Source of the DNA: Combretum micranthum
Lineage: Eukaryota; Streptophyta; Magnoliopsida; Myrtales; Combretaceae
Direction: 5' to 3'
Assembly (NCBI GenBank): GCA_024138025.1
Contig: JAMXBD010000012.1
Location: 3,214,686-3,278,685 of the forward strand
DNA length: 64,000 nucleotides
The translations under genes and the position numbers were made by a program. Shown one piece after another: positions 1 through 11,778 of the stretch (position 1 is the stretch's first letter; the number at the start of each line of letters is the position of its first letter). The notes under the pieces are model-generated. The model was not told the origin of the DNA. It saw nothing but the letters and a program-made list of their open reading frames with translations, and made no database searches.

Positions 1-1044
1 ACTAACAGACAATAGCTAAAGTAATAATAATAGAAATAAAAGTACTAGAAGACACATATAAGAGAATAATTTGGTCTACTAGTCTTACAAATATTACAAA
101 ACCTTTCATAAAAACCTTTGAAAACATTCCTAAGATAAGGATAAAAGAAGAAAGAACTCCCTTTAACCTTTGCTTCCTTCTCACAATACCCCATCTCCAA
201 AAGAAAGCTAACCTGGGAGTAGTCTCATCCTGACTGGTACCAAATATAATCCTGTGATAGTAAACTTTTAAGGGGGTGAGCAAACCACAGGCTCAGTGAG
301 ATATAATCCTCACTCTGCACCATTCAAACAAAACAAGCAAGTTGTTTAAACAAACATATGCAATGCAATTAAACAAGTGAACAAATATAGATAGCCAACC
401 AATAACTATATATATATTCGAATTTATGCCATCCGAATTCGGGGTTAAGATACATCCACTCATCAGCACCCGGACCGCTAATACTTCGGGAATCAAATTT
501 ATCTATAAAACTTTTCATATACTGAAAATAATATACATACAATAACATCCCATTGAAATAAGATATCCAAAATAATGACCCAACGCAATTCTAGGAGATA
601 GGCCGTCTCCTCAGGACAATTTAGTTTCCATTTCCCTAGAACAAGGCCCATGGTACACACTAGGCACATACCACTTCGGTTCTCCATGTTCACCGTCCTC
701 ACGAGACAATGTATCCCATCTATGTCAAAGTGTAATGGTGATGACATTCTACATACAAACGTGCCATACGTGAATATATTTAATTATTATGTCAAATTTA
801 TTTTAAATTCATTTATTCGGTGTGCAAGTAAATATCAGACACTTTCATTTCTATTCTAAAATAGTCAATTAATTATAATAAAATATGATTGTTATGGTTT
901 AAAAATCAAAGTCAATTACAAGCAACAACAAACAATTTCCCATCCCCATGCCGATTTATTTATTAATTATTTCCATTTTACATACACAATAAAGTATAAA
1001 GATCATAGGAATATACTCACCTGTCCATATTTCCTATCAATTCT
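1..1044 (-). mobile_element. Gypsy-type LTR fragment, left part (runs off the window)
   Basis: Read on the minus strand this has the layout of a plant gypsy-type LTR: a donor-like GGACAG/GTGAGTATA at about 1015-1026, a moderately GC-rich stretch at 590-720, a CATATG-rich segment, then the motif ATATCTCACTGAGCC near 290-306 and a CAG acceptor-like site near 252. The same series of motifs occurs in the LTRs at 20433-24490 and 25640-29054, which supports homology. The element continues left of the window. On its right it is cut at 1044/2570 by a copia solo LTR, and 2575-2994 is probably its continuation. Open frames here are short and not gene-like. Confidence 0.55.
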
Positions 1045-2569
1045 TGTTGATTTCTCTCAAGAGATGATTTTGATGATAACAAAAAGAGTTAAATGTTTCT
1101 CATATAATTTGTTTAAGTGTGCAGCAATGAATATTAGCAATATAGAATCATATCAAAAAGTCTATCAGAAGGATAAATGTTTTTTTAAGCATGATAATAC
1201 ATCAGAAGGTAACTCAGAGACTTGGACATAGAGAGAATAACTTTTTAGAAGGAAACTCAGAAGGTACATGAACTGCACAAAATCAAGTGAATTCAAACGC
1301 GATTCAGATTTTGAAGACCTAGCTCCAAATGTTGAGTATAAATTGGGTGTTATGCTCAATGTGTTCCACAAAGTTGGATTAAATCCACAGGGCTTATTTT
1401 TTAAAATCATTTGAAGGAACAAGAAAATTCTGTCGAAGGAAATAAACGTTCAATGTCAAGAAGCTAAATCTGATTTTTATCAAAAGTAAATTTTTAAGGA
1501 GCAAGTTAGTTTGTGTAATGAGAAGGATTTACAAAGTCAGAATTTTATGGATTATGTCCAAATTATTCACGCAAAACAGGAAGATAAGCATGAACAGTGG
1601 ATAACGTGCAATAATTCAATACGGTCAAGTTCAAGTCCGATTTTCCAGTTTTTAGATAACCATATCAATTGAAAGATATTTATATTATCATCTGAAGCTG
1701 GATTATGAAGATAAATTCAAGATTTCAAATTCAAATTAAGTCAATTGAAGATAAGTTGAAGCTGATATCTCGGAAGTAAACGAGCTGATCTCTCGGACGG
1801 AAAATCTGGTAGAATTAATCCATTGATTGTCTAGCCGTTGCAGTTGTGAGAATAAAATAAAAAAAGAAGAACGAGGCAGAAGACAGAACAACTCAGAACA
1901 ACAACAACACGAAAACTCAGAAAGCTCAAAAAGCATTCATAAGAAAACTGTTAAATTTTATTGTTCATTGAGCAAAAGGTTGAGGAAACTCAAATTTTAT
2001 ATTCCTCTTGATTTGATTTTACTCTTTGTGAGTAGAGAGTTACAAGTAGGCTTAGTTGATTGATTGTTTGTGAGAATCAAGCTAAGTGAATTGTAGCCAA
2101 AAGATTGGCAAATACTTCTTGTAACTTCTTTGATTTGATTGGATAGTGGAACACAACCAGTGAGGAGTACCGGGACCCTGGCTTGGAGCTAGAAGAGAAG
2201 ATTGACGCACAAGGCAGAACCTCTATACATCGATTTACAATCTCTTCTCCTTATCTCTCTTTATTCTTGAAATTTAATTGTTTATGTTTTATACATATGT
2301 TATTACTCAGAAAGTTAATTAGAGAGTAAATTGTTAACATTTTTCTTACTCAGAGAGTTAGGCAGAAGGTTTACAATTTTGAAAGTGTTGTTTCAATTTT
2401 AATCTGAATTTTTCCATAAAGCTTTTATTTGTCAAGATTATTATCTTAAGAAAGTTTTAAAGCCATTTTAGTTGAATAACCAAGTGGAGTGAAATTTTTT
2501 TTAAAATTTTGAAAAGTAAATTAGATAACCAATTCACCCTCCCTCTTGGTTATCTTTTCGGGACCAACA
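1045..2569 (+). mobile_element. Copia (SIRE/Maximus-like) solo LTR with target duplication ATTCT
   Basis: The element begins TGTTGATTTCTCTCAAGAG followed by GATTTTGATGATAACAAA, and ends CGGGACCAACA. These are the usual start and end styles of plant SIRE-type copia LTRs. ATTCT is found directly before it (1040-1044) and directly after it (2570-2574), so both boundaries are fixed by a perfect 5-bp target duplication. Length is 1525 bp. No internal region or second LTR remains, so it is a solo LTR. The segment near 2155-2220 (GTGAGGAGTACCGGGACCC and following) is also typical of the U5 of this group. Short frames inside (for example 1827-2063) have no protein similarity I recognise. Confidence 0.9.
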
Positions 2570-2574
2570 ATTCT

Positions 2575-2994
2575 AATATTCAACAAGTAGGTCAAGCTCA
2601 GAGTCGAAATCACTTGAATATAAATGGAAATAGGAATATAATATAAGAATCAACTATAAATAGTTAATGAATTATCTATGATACAGAAGTTCTATAATTC
2701 TGTAGTTTTGGTAGTAAAACTTTATTCGACTATAACTATTTCGACTTAACTCCGTTTTTTACATATAAATAGTCGATTTAATACAGTTTTCGATGTATTT
2801 TAAGAATATACTATTTTTTTTGTTAGAATAAAAAAATTTAAATAAACAATATAGATACATATATTAAAATAAAAGAGGAAATAAATTAAAATTGAAAAAT
2901 AATTGGAACAATTAACTTATGAAGGCATATAATAATAATAATTACACACATATACTATTTACTGAATAATAGATACATCCATTTTTATATTTAA
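2575..2994 (-). mobile_element. Probable continuation of the interrupted gypsy-type LTR
   Basis: This AT-rich stretch lies between two solo LTRs with exact target duplications. By position it should be the upstream part of the minus-strand LTR interrupted at 1044. I see no terminal motif that closes it, so the outer boundary is unknown. Confidence 0.3.
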
Positions 2995-4049
2995 TGAAAT
3001 AACCTAATTTATTTAATAATTTAATTTTTCATGTAAATATAATATTAGTTATAAATATTAAGTTTGAAGTGAATTTGATATATGAAAATGAATATGTAGA
3101 AATAGGTTTAATATACAATGTGTAAATTCTTGTTAGTATAAAAAGTATATTAGTAGCATGTTATGAATTAATACTATGTTTATTAATGTAAATTATTGAT
3201 GTATGTGTATATGTGTGATGAGATTAATGCTGTTGTTTTAGGTATATTAATGTATGTATAGTATAATTAATGTTTGTGTCTCTTATGAATTAATATGTAT
3301 GACTTATATTTAAAATTATCAAAACAACTTTTGAAATGTCTAAAAATTTGTTAACAGAATTTTACAATAAGTGAAGCCCATTTTGAAGCTCAAATTAAGT
3401 CCAAATTAGCCCCAAATTAAGCTAAATTAAGTCTAACCCATTATGTACCCAAAAGTCAAAGTTTAGGATAAATATGAGCCCATAATTTGATCAAATAGAC
3501 CCTCTTTTGGCAGCAAAAAAAAAATCCATCCGAATTTTCACTCTTCTTTTCTTCTTTTTGTTCTTCTTTCTTCAAACCATAAGCTCCAAACCTTAGCAAG
3601 AGCAAGCTTTTAGATTCAACTATTTTCTCAAAGCTAAAGCTTCTTCATGTAAGTTAATGCAAGTTATAAACTCTTTTTTTGTTCTTTCTTGTGATATAGA
3701 TATAGAATCCATGTTAGAATGAGTTTTAATGTCATATCAGTTTGAATGGTTTTATGTAATAATGAATGTTGGATTGTGTTTTGTTATTATGTGAACTTGT
3801 TATATGTGTTATGGAAGTAGTGAGAAGTATTGGTGAAGATTGAAGTTGATTTTGAGTAGTTAAGTTTAAAGTGAAGAGTAAGAGAGGATTTGATATAAAT
3901 GAAATAGTTTGATGTGTCAAAATGATGTTCAATATTGCTAGGAGTAGTTAATATAGATAGAAGATAGTATATGAAGCTAAATATGTGTTTGAAGATGGAT
4001 TGAAAGTGTCTTAGACTACAATTTTGCAAAGTACAAAACAGGGGAAACA

Positions 4050-4345
4050 TAAACTTTTCAAATAGGTCTGTTTTTGCGTTTATACCGGCATCTGGTACTT
4101 CAACGCCGCCGACATAAAGACAGTATTGAATATGATTATAACCGATTTTTTTTAACGCTGCTTGTAACGCCGCCGGCATTTGTGAAAAAATTGGTCAGTG
4201 TTCAATTTTTCAAATCCTACGCAGGCCAATAGGCTTTAACGCTGCCGGCCTTTCGTCGGTGTTAAATGCGAACAGAACTGATTTTCTTAACGCTGGTATT
4301 AACGCCGCCAGCGTACGATTCCAACACTGCAGGCGTTTAGCTCAA
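4050..4345 (+). repeat. GC-rich variable cassette with AACGCCGCCGGC-like motifs inside an LTR
   Basis: Variants of AACGC(T/C)GCCGGC recur at about 4101, 4155, 4168, 4238, 4289 and 4302 in otherwise AT-rich sequence. The related LTR at 46947-50228 has, at the matching place, a different repeat text built on GTGATCTCC and its reverse complement. Confidence 0.5.
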
Positions 4346-5589
4346 ATTTACAGTGTAAATTGCTCACGTATCCCTTAGGTTTTTACAATTTCAACCTTTT
4401 TCAATTATCCTTCTTTGCTCCGTATATGGTATTCTAATGAATCTATAAGTTATATAAACATGTTTTATGTATGAATTAAATGTTAAAGGTATATGTTAGT
4501 TTCATTGAATTTTCTTGTATAGTTAACTTAGAATTATGTGTTGTATATATGTTCTACGTTCGATTATTGATTTACTTTGATATCTCTTATTTCAGTTAAA
4601 GGTTATTTAGTTGATTCCCCTCTGAGTGGATATAGTGATACCCTATTGGGTACAGGTCCGCAATAGCTTGCTTGTTGTATGCTAGGAATAGGCATTACTA
4701 AATTTGACTTAATTCAACTCAACTTAATACTTTGATGAATTGGATGTCTATTACGCTGTTTAATCTGGTTTGAGGAGCAGCAAACATGTCATGATGCAAT
4801 GACATGTTAGTTAGACGCTTTAACCTAAGTCATGATGTAATAACTTTATCATGATGCAATGGTACGCTATGATATAATAGCGATTTGTTTATGGTTAAGC
4901 AGATAGCTGATGGGGAGATTAGTATCTGAATAACGTTTACTTAAACTTAGGGGGAAATGCCATGGTTTAGTTCAAAGTTTATGGAAACTTGTGAACTAGA
5001 TTCATGTTGTGGACTGAGTTTAAGTAGAGTCGGGTAATAGCTTTGGAGCCCTAAATGAAGCTATTTCTTTATGGAATAGATATAGGAGATATAAGTATTC
5101 GAACTGCTTGTATCAACCTCCTCAGCAGCTACTATTACTCAGGACCCCTAAATTCCCAGAGCGTGTTCTCGGGGTTTGAATACCCTACTATTGTTTTGTT
5201 AAAAGAAAACTTAGCAAGATAATGTCTTAATCGTTGATGCATTTTATTAGAATTAAGTTCGCTTGACAATTCGTTTTTTTATTTGTTATTGCGTACTAGG
5301 CCTTTGGCTCACTTTTATTGCATTGCAGGTATTGAAGATGAATTGTATGATGATCTGGGATACAGGTTAGATTTTGAGAGGTTTATGGACTAGTGAGACG
5401 AGTAGGAATCGAATGCCCTTAGTTTTTAGGAGAAACTTTTATTTAAAACATATTTCTCTGTATATGAGGCTTGTTAAATAAGCCTAAGTTGTAAAAGACT
5501 GTAAAGTCTCTTTAGTTTATCTTTTTGTATCAAGAAAAACTTGTAATTTTGCAGTGTCTTATATTGACACTAATCTTTGTACATATAAT

Positions 5590-5609
5590 GTATATATATA
5601 TATATATAT
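5590..5609. repeat. (TA)n microsatellite
   Basis: An uninterrupted TA run close to the 3' end of the solo LTR. Confidence 0.9.
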
Positions 5610-5797
5610 GGATTGCTTTTATTAGCAATCTTCTTTTGTTTAAAAATTGTTTATAAAGTGTTGGTAGAACTAATCAAACAATTCTCATAAACTGTTAGTT
5701 TTAGGACATCCTTACATATGATGTGAAAATGTTATATATGGTTGGGGACTCGGTACACTAAATCTAAGGATTTAGCGAGTCTGGTCTTTACATTTAA

Positions 5798-6188
5798 CTT
5801 TTATGTAATACATCTTACAATATATAAAGAGTAAAATTTAATATAATACATATATATATTTATGTATGTATATAAACACATATTTATATATATACACATA
5901 TATATAATGACTTGCAAGTGAGAAGATGGAGCGCCCGCTGTGCTGCTGGGAAAGCAGCACTGGGCGCACAGCCAAGCGCTCGTTGAGTGCTACTCTGAGC
6001 CCTGTTCAACGATGCTAGTGTGTGTGCGTGTGCTATGCATGGAGCGATAGAGACACGGCAAGCTTTGTTTTGTACGCGTGGTCTTGGCTGAGTGAGCGAT
6101 GGAGCGCTCATGTGCGTGCGTGTGTGTGTGTTAAGCGGTGGAGCTGTGGGTGTGCGTGTGTGCTGGTGCTGAGCGGCAAAGATGAGTG

Positions 6189-6219
<31 letters not shown>

Positions 6220-6413
6220 AAAGCGATGGAGCGCTCGGTGCTCTGTGTGTGTGTGGTGAGCGTTGTGCCGATGGTGAGCGCTATAGCTACTGGTGTGTGT
6301 GCTAGCAGGGGCTGGTATTGGAGCGGCCAAACAAGAAAACGAAGAACAAAAAAAGATAAATAAGTATAGCTACTTACTTGGTGATGCTTATTACTGCAGA
6401 ATTTCCGGAGGAG

Positions 6414-6485
<72 letters not shown>

Positions 6486-6660
6486 GGAGAGAGAGTGAAA
6501 AGAAGAAGAAGAATACGAGAACATAAAGAAAAAAAAAAAGAGAAAGAAAGAGAGAAAAAGAATGAAGCTACATACATATATATATACACACACATAAGAC
6601 AAAAATGGGGCACATGGCTTGTTGACAAGCCAACTTTTCATATTTGACATGCACCAAATT
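5798..6660. repeat. Microsatellite-rich patch: GC-rich GATGGAGCGC motif, (GT)n, (GA)n and a G run
   Basis: After an AT-rich tract (5840-5910) comes a GC-rich stretch in which GATGGAGCGC(T/C)C and shorter relatives recur (5925, 6038, 6098, 6134, 6223). It also has a (GT)n run at 6193-6219, a (GA)n run at 6418-6474 and 13 G at 6475-6487. The long open frames on both strands here exist only because simple repeats lack stops; their products are runs of Ser-Leu, Arg-Glu or Thr-His. No gene. Confidence 0.85.
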
Positions 6661-8237
6661 TGGCAACTAACGGCTAAATTCAAGTTATAGATAGATTTTT
6701 AGCAAAATTTTTTATAATTCGGATTTTGTTAATTTGCTCATTGCTCAATTTGTCTTGTAATAATTCAATCAATAATGATGGAAATCAATATAAATGAAAT
6801 TAGTGTGGTTCAAATTTTAAAATTGTTGATCGCGATATATTTTTATCTTATATGATCAACTAATCAGATAAAATTTAGAGTCAAAAATTTATAATTAAAA
6901 TTTTTAATTAGTAATATTTAAAAGTATACTCTAAATTTAATATTATAATCAAGTTATTATAAAATTTATAATCAACTTGGTATTTTTAGAATTTTTCATC
7001 AAGTCAATTTAGTAAATTGACGATCGTAAACTTTCAAGGCTTACAAATCCAAATAATTTTATCTAGTGGTCTTGGTGAAAGTTGTAAGGGTAAATAGAAA
7101 GGGATTATTAGTAAGAGTGACCTTTTTTTATTTCTCATATAAACTACTTAAAATCTTCCATATACTAACTTAATCTAGGATGGTGTTTGGGCCCAAGATA
7201 TTGTTCCAATCTAGTCAAATATTGAAAAGGAGGAAAGTAAAAGTGTAAGCTTGGTGTTTTAGGATTGAATATTCCTAGGTTAGGTAACCAAAATATTGTT
7301 TTAAAAACATTATACAAATTCTTAGAAAGAGAGAAAAAGAAAGACCAAGAGTTATTTGCATTATACAATAGATACATAATAATGGACTAGTCTTGCATTT
7401 CAAACAAACTCTATCAACATCTTATCCCATTCTATAAAGATTGTAACTGTGGGCACAATGTCTCATAAGCATCTCTAAATTTATATGTGTTGGATTTTTC
7501 CATATCTAATTGCAGATTTAGTTTTTGGGTTAATTAAAGTTGGATTAATAAAATATTTTTTATGTCATTTGGTTGAGAAAGGCCCATGATGTCCCCATTT
7601 CTAAATAGTTATATCTTTTACTTTATTTGCATTAAGGATGAAACATATATCATACACAATTATGTAAGGTTGCCTCATGGGAAACCAATTATAACCCTAT
7701 TACGTTCTTTAAAGAAAATCTACGTTGGATCAATTGTGATGTTCTGATTGTCATACGAAATAGACCCATGAAGAAACTGGACTCCACTCCATTTCTTAGT
7801 CTAATGAGGAGTCCCTTTTTATCCATTCCTCTTCTATTGTTAATCCTTTTTTTCTTCTTTTGAACATATGTTGCCTCTTTTGTTTTCTCATTCCCAAATT
7901 TTTATTGTATGTATTTGGAACTCATGAAGTCTGTTTGTCATAGCTTTCCCTCATTTAGCTGTAATGCCAATTTATTCATACCAACTAGATTCCTTAGCCT
8001 TAAGTCCAATAATCTAAATCGTCCTTCCTTCAAGACATCTTAACTAATTTCAAGCCACCTATTGTATTCTTTTTCTCATAACAATAGATAAAATCTTTGT
8101 TAATTTTCTTCATTTTTATAAAAGGTTTGTTTGTGATAGGTGTAGCCTTGTGTTATAATAGATGTTATTTTGAGAAATGAGGATATATGATTTCTTACTT
8201 ACCAAACTCAAAAAATTTGTTTTCTATCCAATATGTT
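6661..8237. other. Intergenic stretch, nothing recognisable
   Basis: AT-rich DNA with only short, stop-interrupted frames. A minus-strand 70-codon frame at 7165-7377 has no motif I recognise. No terminal repeats seen. Confidence 0.5.
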
Positions 8238-8682
8238 TATGTCTTAGTTTTTTAGGTTATCCAAGTCAGGTTTTTATAAAAACAATTCTCTTTAATTGAA
8301 AATTCTAGATATTTTGTCAATCTTTTAAGTTTTTATTCGCATTATTTGGGAGTATGATTTTTAAATTATTCTCACTGACTTTTTATGTTTTAGTTTTTTA
8401 GGTTATCCAAGTCAAGTTTTTAATAAAAACAATTCTCTTTAATTGAAAATTACATACTTTGTCAATCTTTTAAGTTTGTATCCACATTATTGGAAAGTAT
8501 GATTTTTAAATTATCCTCATTGAATTTTTATGTCTAGTTTTTTAGGTTATCCTAGTCAGGTTTTTAATAAAAACAATTCTCTTCAATTGGAAATTCTACA
8601 TACTTCGTTAATCTTTTAGCGTTTTATCCAAATTATTTGAGAGTATGATTTTTAAATTATCCTCATTGACTTTTTTAAGCTA
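8238..8682. repeat. Tandem repeat, 3 copies of about 145 bp
   Basis: The string TTAGGTTATCC recurs at 8252, 8398 and 8542. Each occurrence is followed by the same order of words: AAGTCAGG, AAAAACAATTCTCTT, GTCAATCTTTTA, GTATGATTTTTAAATTAT. The copies differ by substitutions and small indels. Confidence 0.9.
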
Positions 8683-8895
8683 ATGTCTTCTTAAATATCT
8701 CCATTACACCTATCTCGATATCGGCATACAACTCAATGCCTTCCCTTCCATGTGCCATTGCATGCCTCTATTTAGAAATTCATCAAGGGTTAGCTTAAAA
8801 TAATTGAGCTACTATTGTGCTACGTGCCATTATATGCCTTATAGGATTATCATGACTAGGTCTTGCCTATACATAATTAAGCTATTAGTAACCCT

Positions 8896-9772
8896 CATGG
8901 TTGTCAAACTCAAATTTCTACTTAGAATCACCAAGGGATTCGTAGAATTAGAACATAGAATCGTAAGATTCAAGAACTAATGTAAATTTGCTTATAAAAA
9001 CCATAGATTTACTTACTTTACTAATAAAACTTTAAATAAATTATGAAAATAAAGAATTTAGTATTAAATTAGTTACATACAACCAAAATTTAAGTTTTAC
9101 CAAACATAATTCACATACTCTCATTAATATATTTAGTGAAATTTTGATAATTAAAATAATTATTTTTATTTAATGATGATTCACAATCTATAATTATTAA
9201 GATGTATTGCAAATAATTTAAATTATCATATGTAAGTAGCTGGTTTTATGCAATAATGAACATTTTCATATTCACTATATATTTATGCAAAAAATCATTA
9301 CATTTATGATAAATAAATTACAAATAGAAAATTATGAAAAAATGAAAAAAAAAATAGCACTATATATATTTGTTTAATTTTAATTCAAATTGTTCAACAT
9401 ATATTACAGTATATAACCTAAAAGAAAATAACTCTCTAAAACATGCAAAAAAAAGAACAAAGGAAATAAAAGAAAAAATATTTAAAACTAAAATTAAGTT
9501 AGATTAAGATAAACGTCAAGAATTAACCCCAAAAACGCTAAATTTAAAACATATTAAATAGATTGCATTTTTAAAGTTTTAATAGAAAAAATGTATAAAA
9601 TTACAACTTAACGATTTTACACCGATTCTACTTATGATTCTACCATGTAAAATCACGATTCTAAACAAATTTACTCAAAAAACTATTTTGTATGCAAGTT
9701 GAATCAAAATCCCATCATCAACTCATAAACTCGTAAAAACGTACGACTTAACTCGCGGGTTTGACAACCATG
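8896..9772. mobile_element. Non-autonomous hAT-type TIR element, 877 bp
   Basis: The ends CATGGTTGTCAAAC and GTTTGACAACCATG are perfect 14-bp inverted repeats. The flanks GTAACCCT (8888-8895) and ATAACCCT (9773-9780) form an 8-bp target duplication with one mismatch, as expected for hAT. GATTCTA-like and GAATCGTA-like subterminal words occur near both ends. No transposase frame is present. Confidence 0.85.
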
Positions 9773-9780
9773 ATAACCCT

Positions 9781-10053
9781 TAATGCCTTCCCTTTTAAGC
9801 TAATCTCTTTTCCTATTAGTAATGAGGCTAGATTGGGTATGGCTTCTATAGTCATTCAGAAACAATTTTGGGTGGTTCCCATTGGGTTATCTAGTTACTT
9901 ATTGCTTAAAATATTTCAGGTCATTAATCCCCTATATCTTTAGGATAAGAACTACGAGAGCCTGATCTAGTTATGCAATACAATCATATGATCATAATTT
10001 CGGTTAACTAATTATTAACTTTAGAATTCTAAAGTGAATGATTCATTTAGTGA

Positions 10054-10107
<54 letters not shown>

Positions 10108-10799
10108 GCATAAATAGAACACATACAAGTAACAGGTATCATCAAGCAAGTTGAATAGTATTGATAAATATTAATTTAAGGGAAAATTGTAAATATATAT
10201 AAAAAGAAACCATTGGTGAAATATGAATAGGTCTTCTTCCTAACTTTTGATAATGTGCACATATAACTCCATCCGCCACTTAAATCTTAAGGAGTCAATA
10301 TTAATAGTCCTCTTAGTGATGATTTTAGTAGTTTAATAATGCTTCAAGGTTACATATATCATTCCAAAAGTCAAAAAAGGTGGTGAACCAAACCTAGATA
10401 CTTAAAATATATTTGCATTTGTTCCTTACAAAGTTTGGACATTATATTTACTCCATAATAAAAAATTAACCATCAAAATATTGATTATGTAGTTTACATG
10501 TTAATAACTTATAATCATTTACAATATTGAGGCTTGCATAGGGCAAATAAGAATACGATCACTTAAATAAGAGTGAGCATGTTCGTGATAAATCGAGTCA
10601 AGATTACTATTTGTAGTTATAGGTTCAAAATATTTGGAATTGAAAGCTTTTCAATGAATCCCTAAAATCACCTCCTACCCTAAACTTCTAAGGGTACTCT
10701 ATCAAACTTGTAATAATACTTCTATTACTTTTTTTCAAGTCAAAATATTGCTAGTCATTTATTTTCACAACCATAACTAATAGGGAATCAATCCTCTAA
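9781..10799. other. Intergenic stretch with a (CT)n(TA)n microsatellite at 10053-10107
   Basis: The only clear structure is the compound CT/TA microsatellite. A 60-codon plus frame at 9761-9943 overlaps the hAT element end and is not gene-like. Confidence 0.6.
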
Positions 10800-10801
10800 G
10801 T

Positions 10802-10918
10802 CCAGTCCGACCTATTTAGACCATAAGTCAACAAGTTGGCCTTGAATCGACCTATTTAGATCATAAGATGACTTGTTACAAACCTATGATGACTTTAGGA
10901 TGATCTTAGACAAGGTAC
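10802..10918 (+). repeat. Left arm of an inverted repeat pair (partner 13040-13165)
   Basis: The words GATGACTTGTTACAA and CTATGATGACTTT occur here and, inverted, at 13040-13165 in the same order with roughly 80% visual agreement. The left arm also has a short internal tandem copy of CGACCTATTTAGA.CATAAG. The pair brackets the Cassandra element and the copia LTR. Confidence 0.6.
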
Positions 10919-11012
10919 ATGAGGTTACGATGAGTTTTTATGATATCTTTCATATATAAGTTGGTGGAGCTCTAATTATTGAATTGTTTTTTGGTATATT
11001 GGCTTAGAGTTT

Positions 11013-11087
11013 ATCGGAACTTTTAAGTCAAGCATGCTCAATGGGGAACTCTCGGGATGAGTGACCTCCTAGGAAATAGCTAACACC
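11013..11087 (+). promoter_or_regulatory. 5S rRNA-like Pol III internal promoter in the Cassandra 5' LTR
   Basis: The segment matches the 3' two thirds of plant 5S rRNA, including the C-box-like GGGATGAGTGACCTCCTAGG. Substitutions suggest it may no longer be active. Confidence 0.7.
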
Positions 11088-11413
11088 AAGTATAAAACTA
11101 TGCGATGTTTAGCCAAAGTGAACAATATATCAGTAGATGGATTTTTAAGTTGTTACAGGTAGTATCATAGCAATTCACCAGCTGGGAATGAGGGAGCTAA
11201 GTGTTGTATGGAGCAAAATGCCTTAGAGTAGGAACACCTCTTGAGCCTATATGAAGCACCTCTAGCATCTTCCATGCCTCGTATAATTATGGACTTGTGT
11301 AATGAAACTAACAAGGATTTCACTTCTGTAAGCGAGGGAGAATGTGATATCCTTTATATATAAGGTGGTGGAACTCTAATCATCAATACATCTTTTAGTG
11401 TAATGGCTAAAAT

Positions 11414-11494
11414 TTCATCAGAACTCTAAAGTTAAACATGCTCAATGGGGAACAATCTTAGGATGGATGATATCTTGGAAAGCAACTAGCATGA
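11414..11494 (+). promoter_or_regulatory. 5S rRNA-like Pol III internal promoter in the Cassandra 3' LTR
   Basis: The core ATCAGAACTCTAAAGTTAAA is close to 5S rRNA. Its GGATGGATGATATC box is more diverged than in the 5' LTR. Confidence 0.7.
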
Positions 11495-11778
11495 AGGACG
11501 AAACCATGTGACATTTAGTCAAAGCGGACAATAACTCTATAGGCGGAGTTTTAGGTCATTATAGATGCCTTGCTTATCAACAACTCGATTGTCTCTTTGA
11601 TTTCATGCTTGTTTGCTAAAGTCACCACTGTATTTTATGTAAGTAAACCAACCCACCTGTTATTCGAAGCTGACACATCAATTTCTTAGGACCACTTTCC
11701 TAATCAATTGTGGATTTACTCCTGCATATACCCAATGCCACATTCAGGTAAAAGGGATATTTACATACATTCACTCAT

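Larger units (their letters stand above)
2995..5792 (+). mobile_element. Gypsy-type solo LTR, family A, with target duplication TTTAA
   Basis: The element starts TGAAATAACCTAA and ends GTCTGGTCTTTACA. TTTAA occurs immediately before (2990-2994) and after (5793-5797), a perfect 5-bp target duplication. Length is 2798 bp. A TATA-like GATAAATA lies at about 3468, followed by a pyrimidine-rich leader at 3540-3600. A strong donor-like GTAAGT sits at 3649 and an acceptor-like TTGCAG at 5323-5328. It is related to the LTR at 46947-50228: both share the start TGAAATA, the block TATAAGTATTC...TATCAAC...AGGACCCC (5090-5160 versus 49459-49530), and the GGACA..CCTTACATAT...GTCTTTACA end. It contains a GC-rich variable cassette at 4050-4330. 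Confidence 0.9.
10939..11563 (+). mobile_element. Cassandra TRIM retrotransposon with 5S rRNA-derived LTRs
   Basis: Two direct LTRs (10939-11157 and 11343-11563) flank a 185-bp interior. Each LTR carries a 5S rRNA-like segment (11013-11087 and 11414-11494) that keeps the words AAGT(C/T)AA(G/A)CATGCTC and GGATG(A/G).TGA..TC, which correspond to the 5S internal promoter. This is the hallmark of Cassandra. Downstream of the first LTR a degenerate primer-binding site for initiator tRNA-Met (GTATCATAGC) follows at once. A purine tract GAGGGAGAA precedes the second LTR. The element has no coding capacity, as expected for the family. Terminal TG/CA is partly mutated (TA at 10939, TA at 11562-11563), and I could not find a matching target duplication, so the insertion is old. 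Confidence 0.9.

Noticed and set aside
3787..4179. A 130-codon minus frame
   Set aside because: Lies inside a solo LTR and has no protein character apart from the GC-rich cassette.
5884..6683. Several long overlapping open frames on both strands
   Set aside because: They are open only because (GT)n, (GA)n and related repeats contain no stops; the products are low-complexity.
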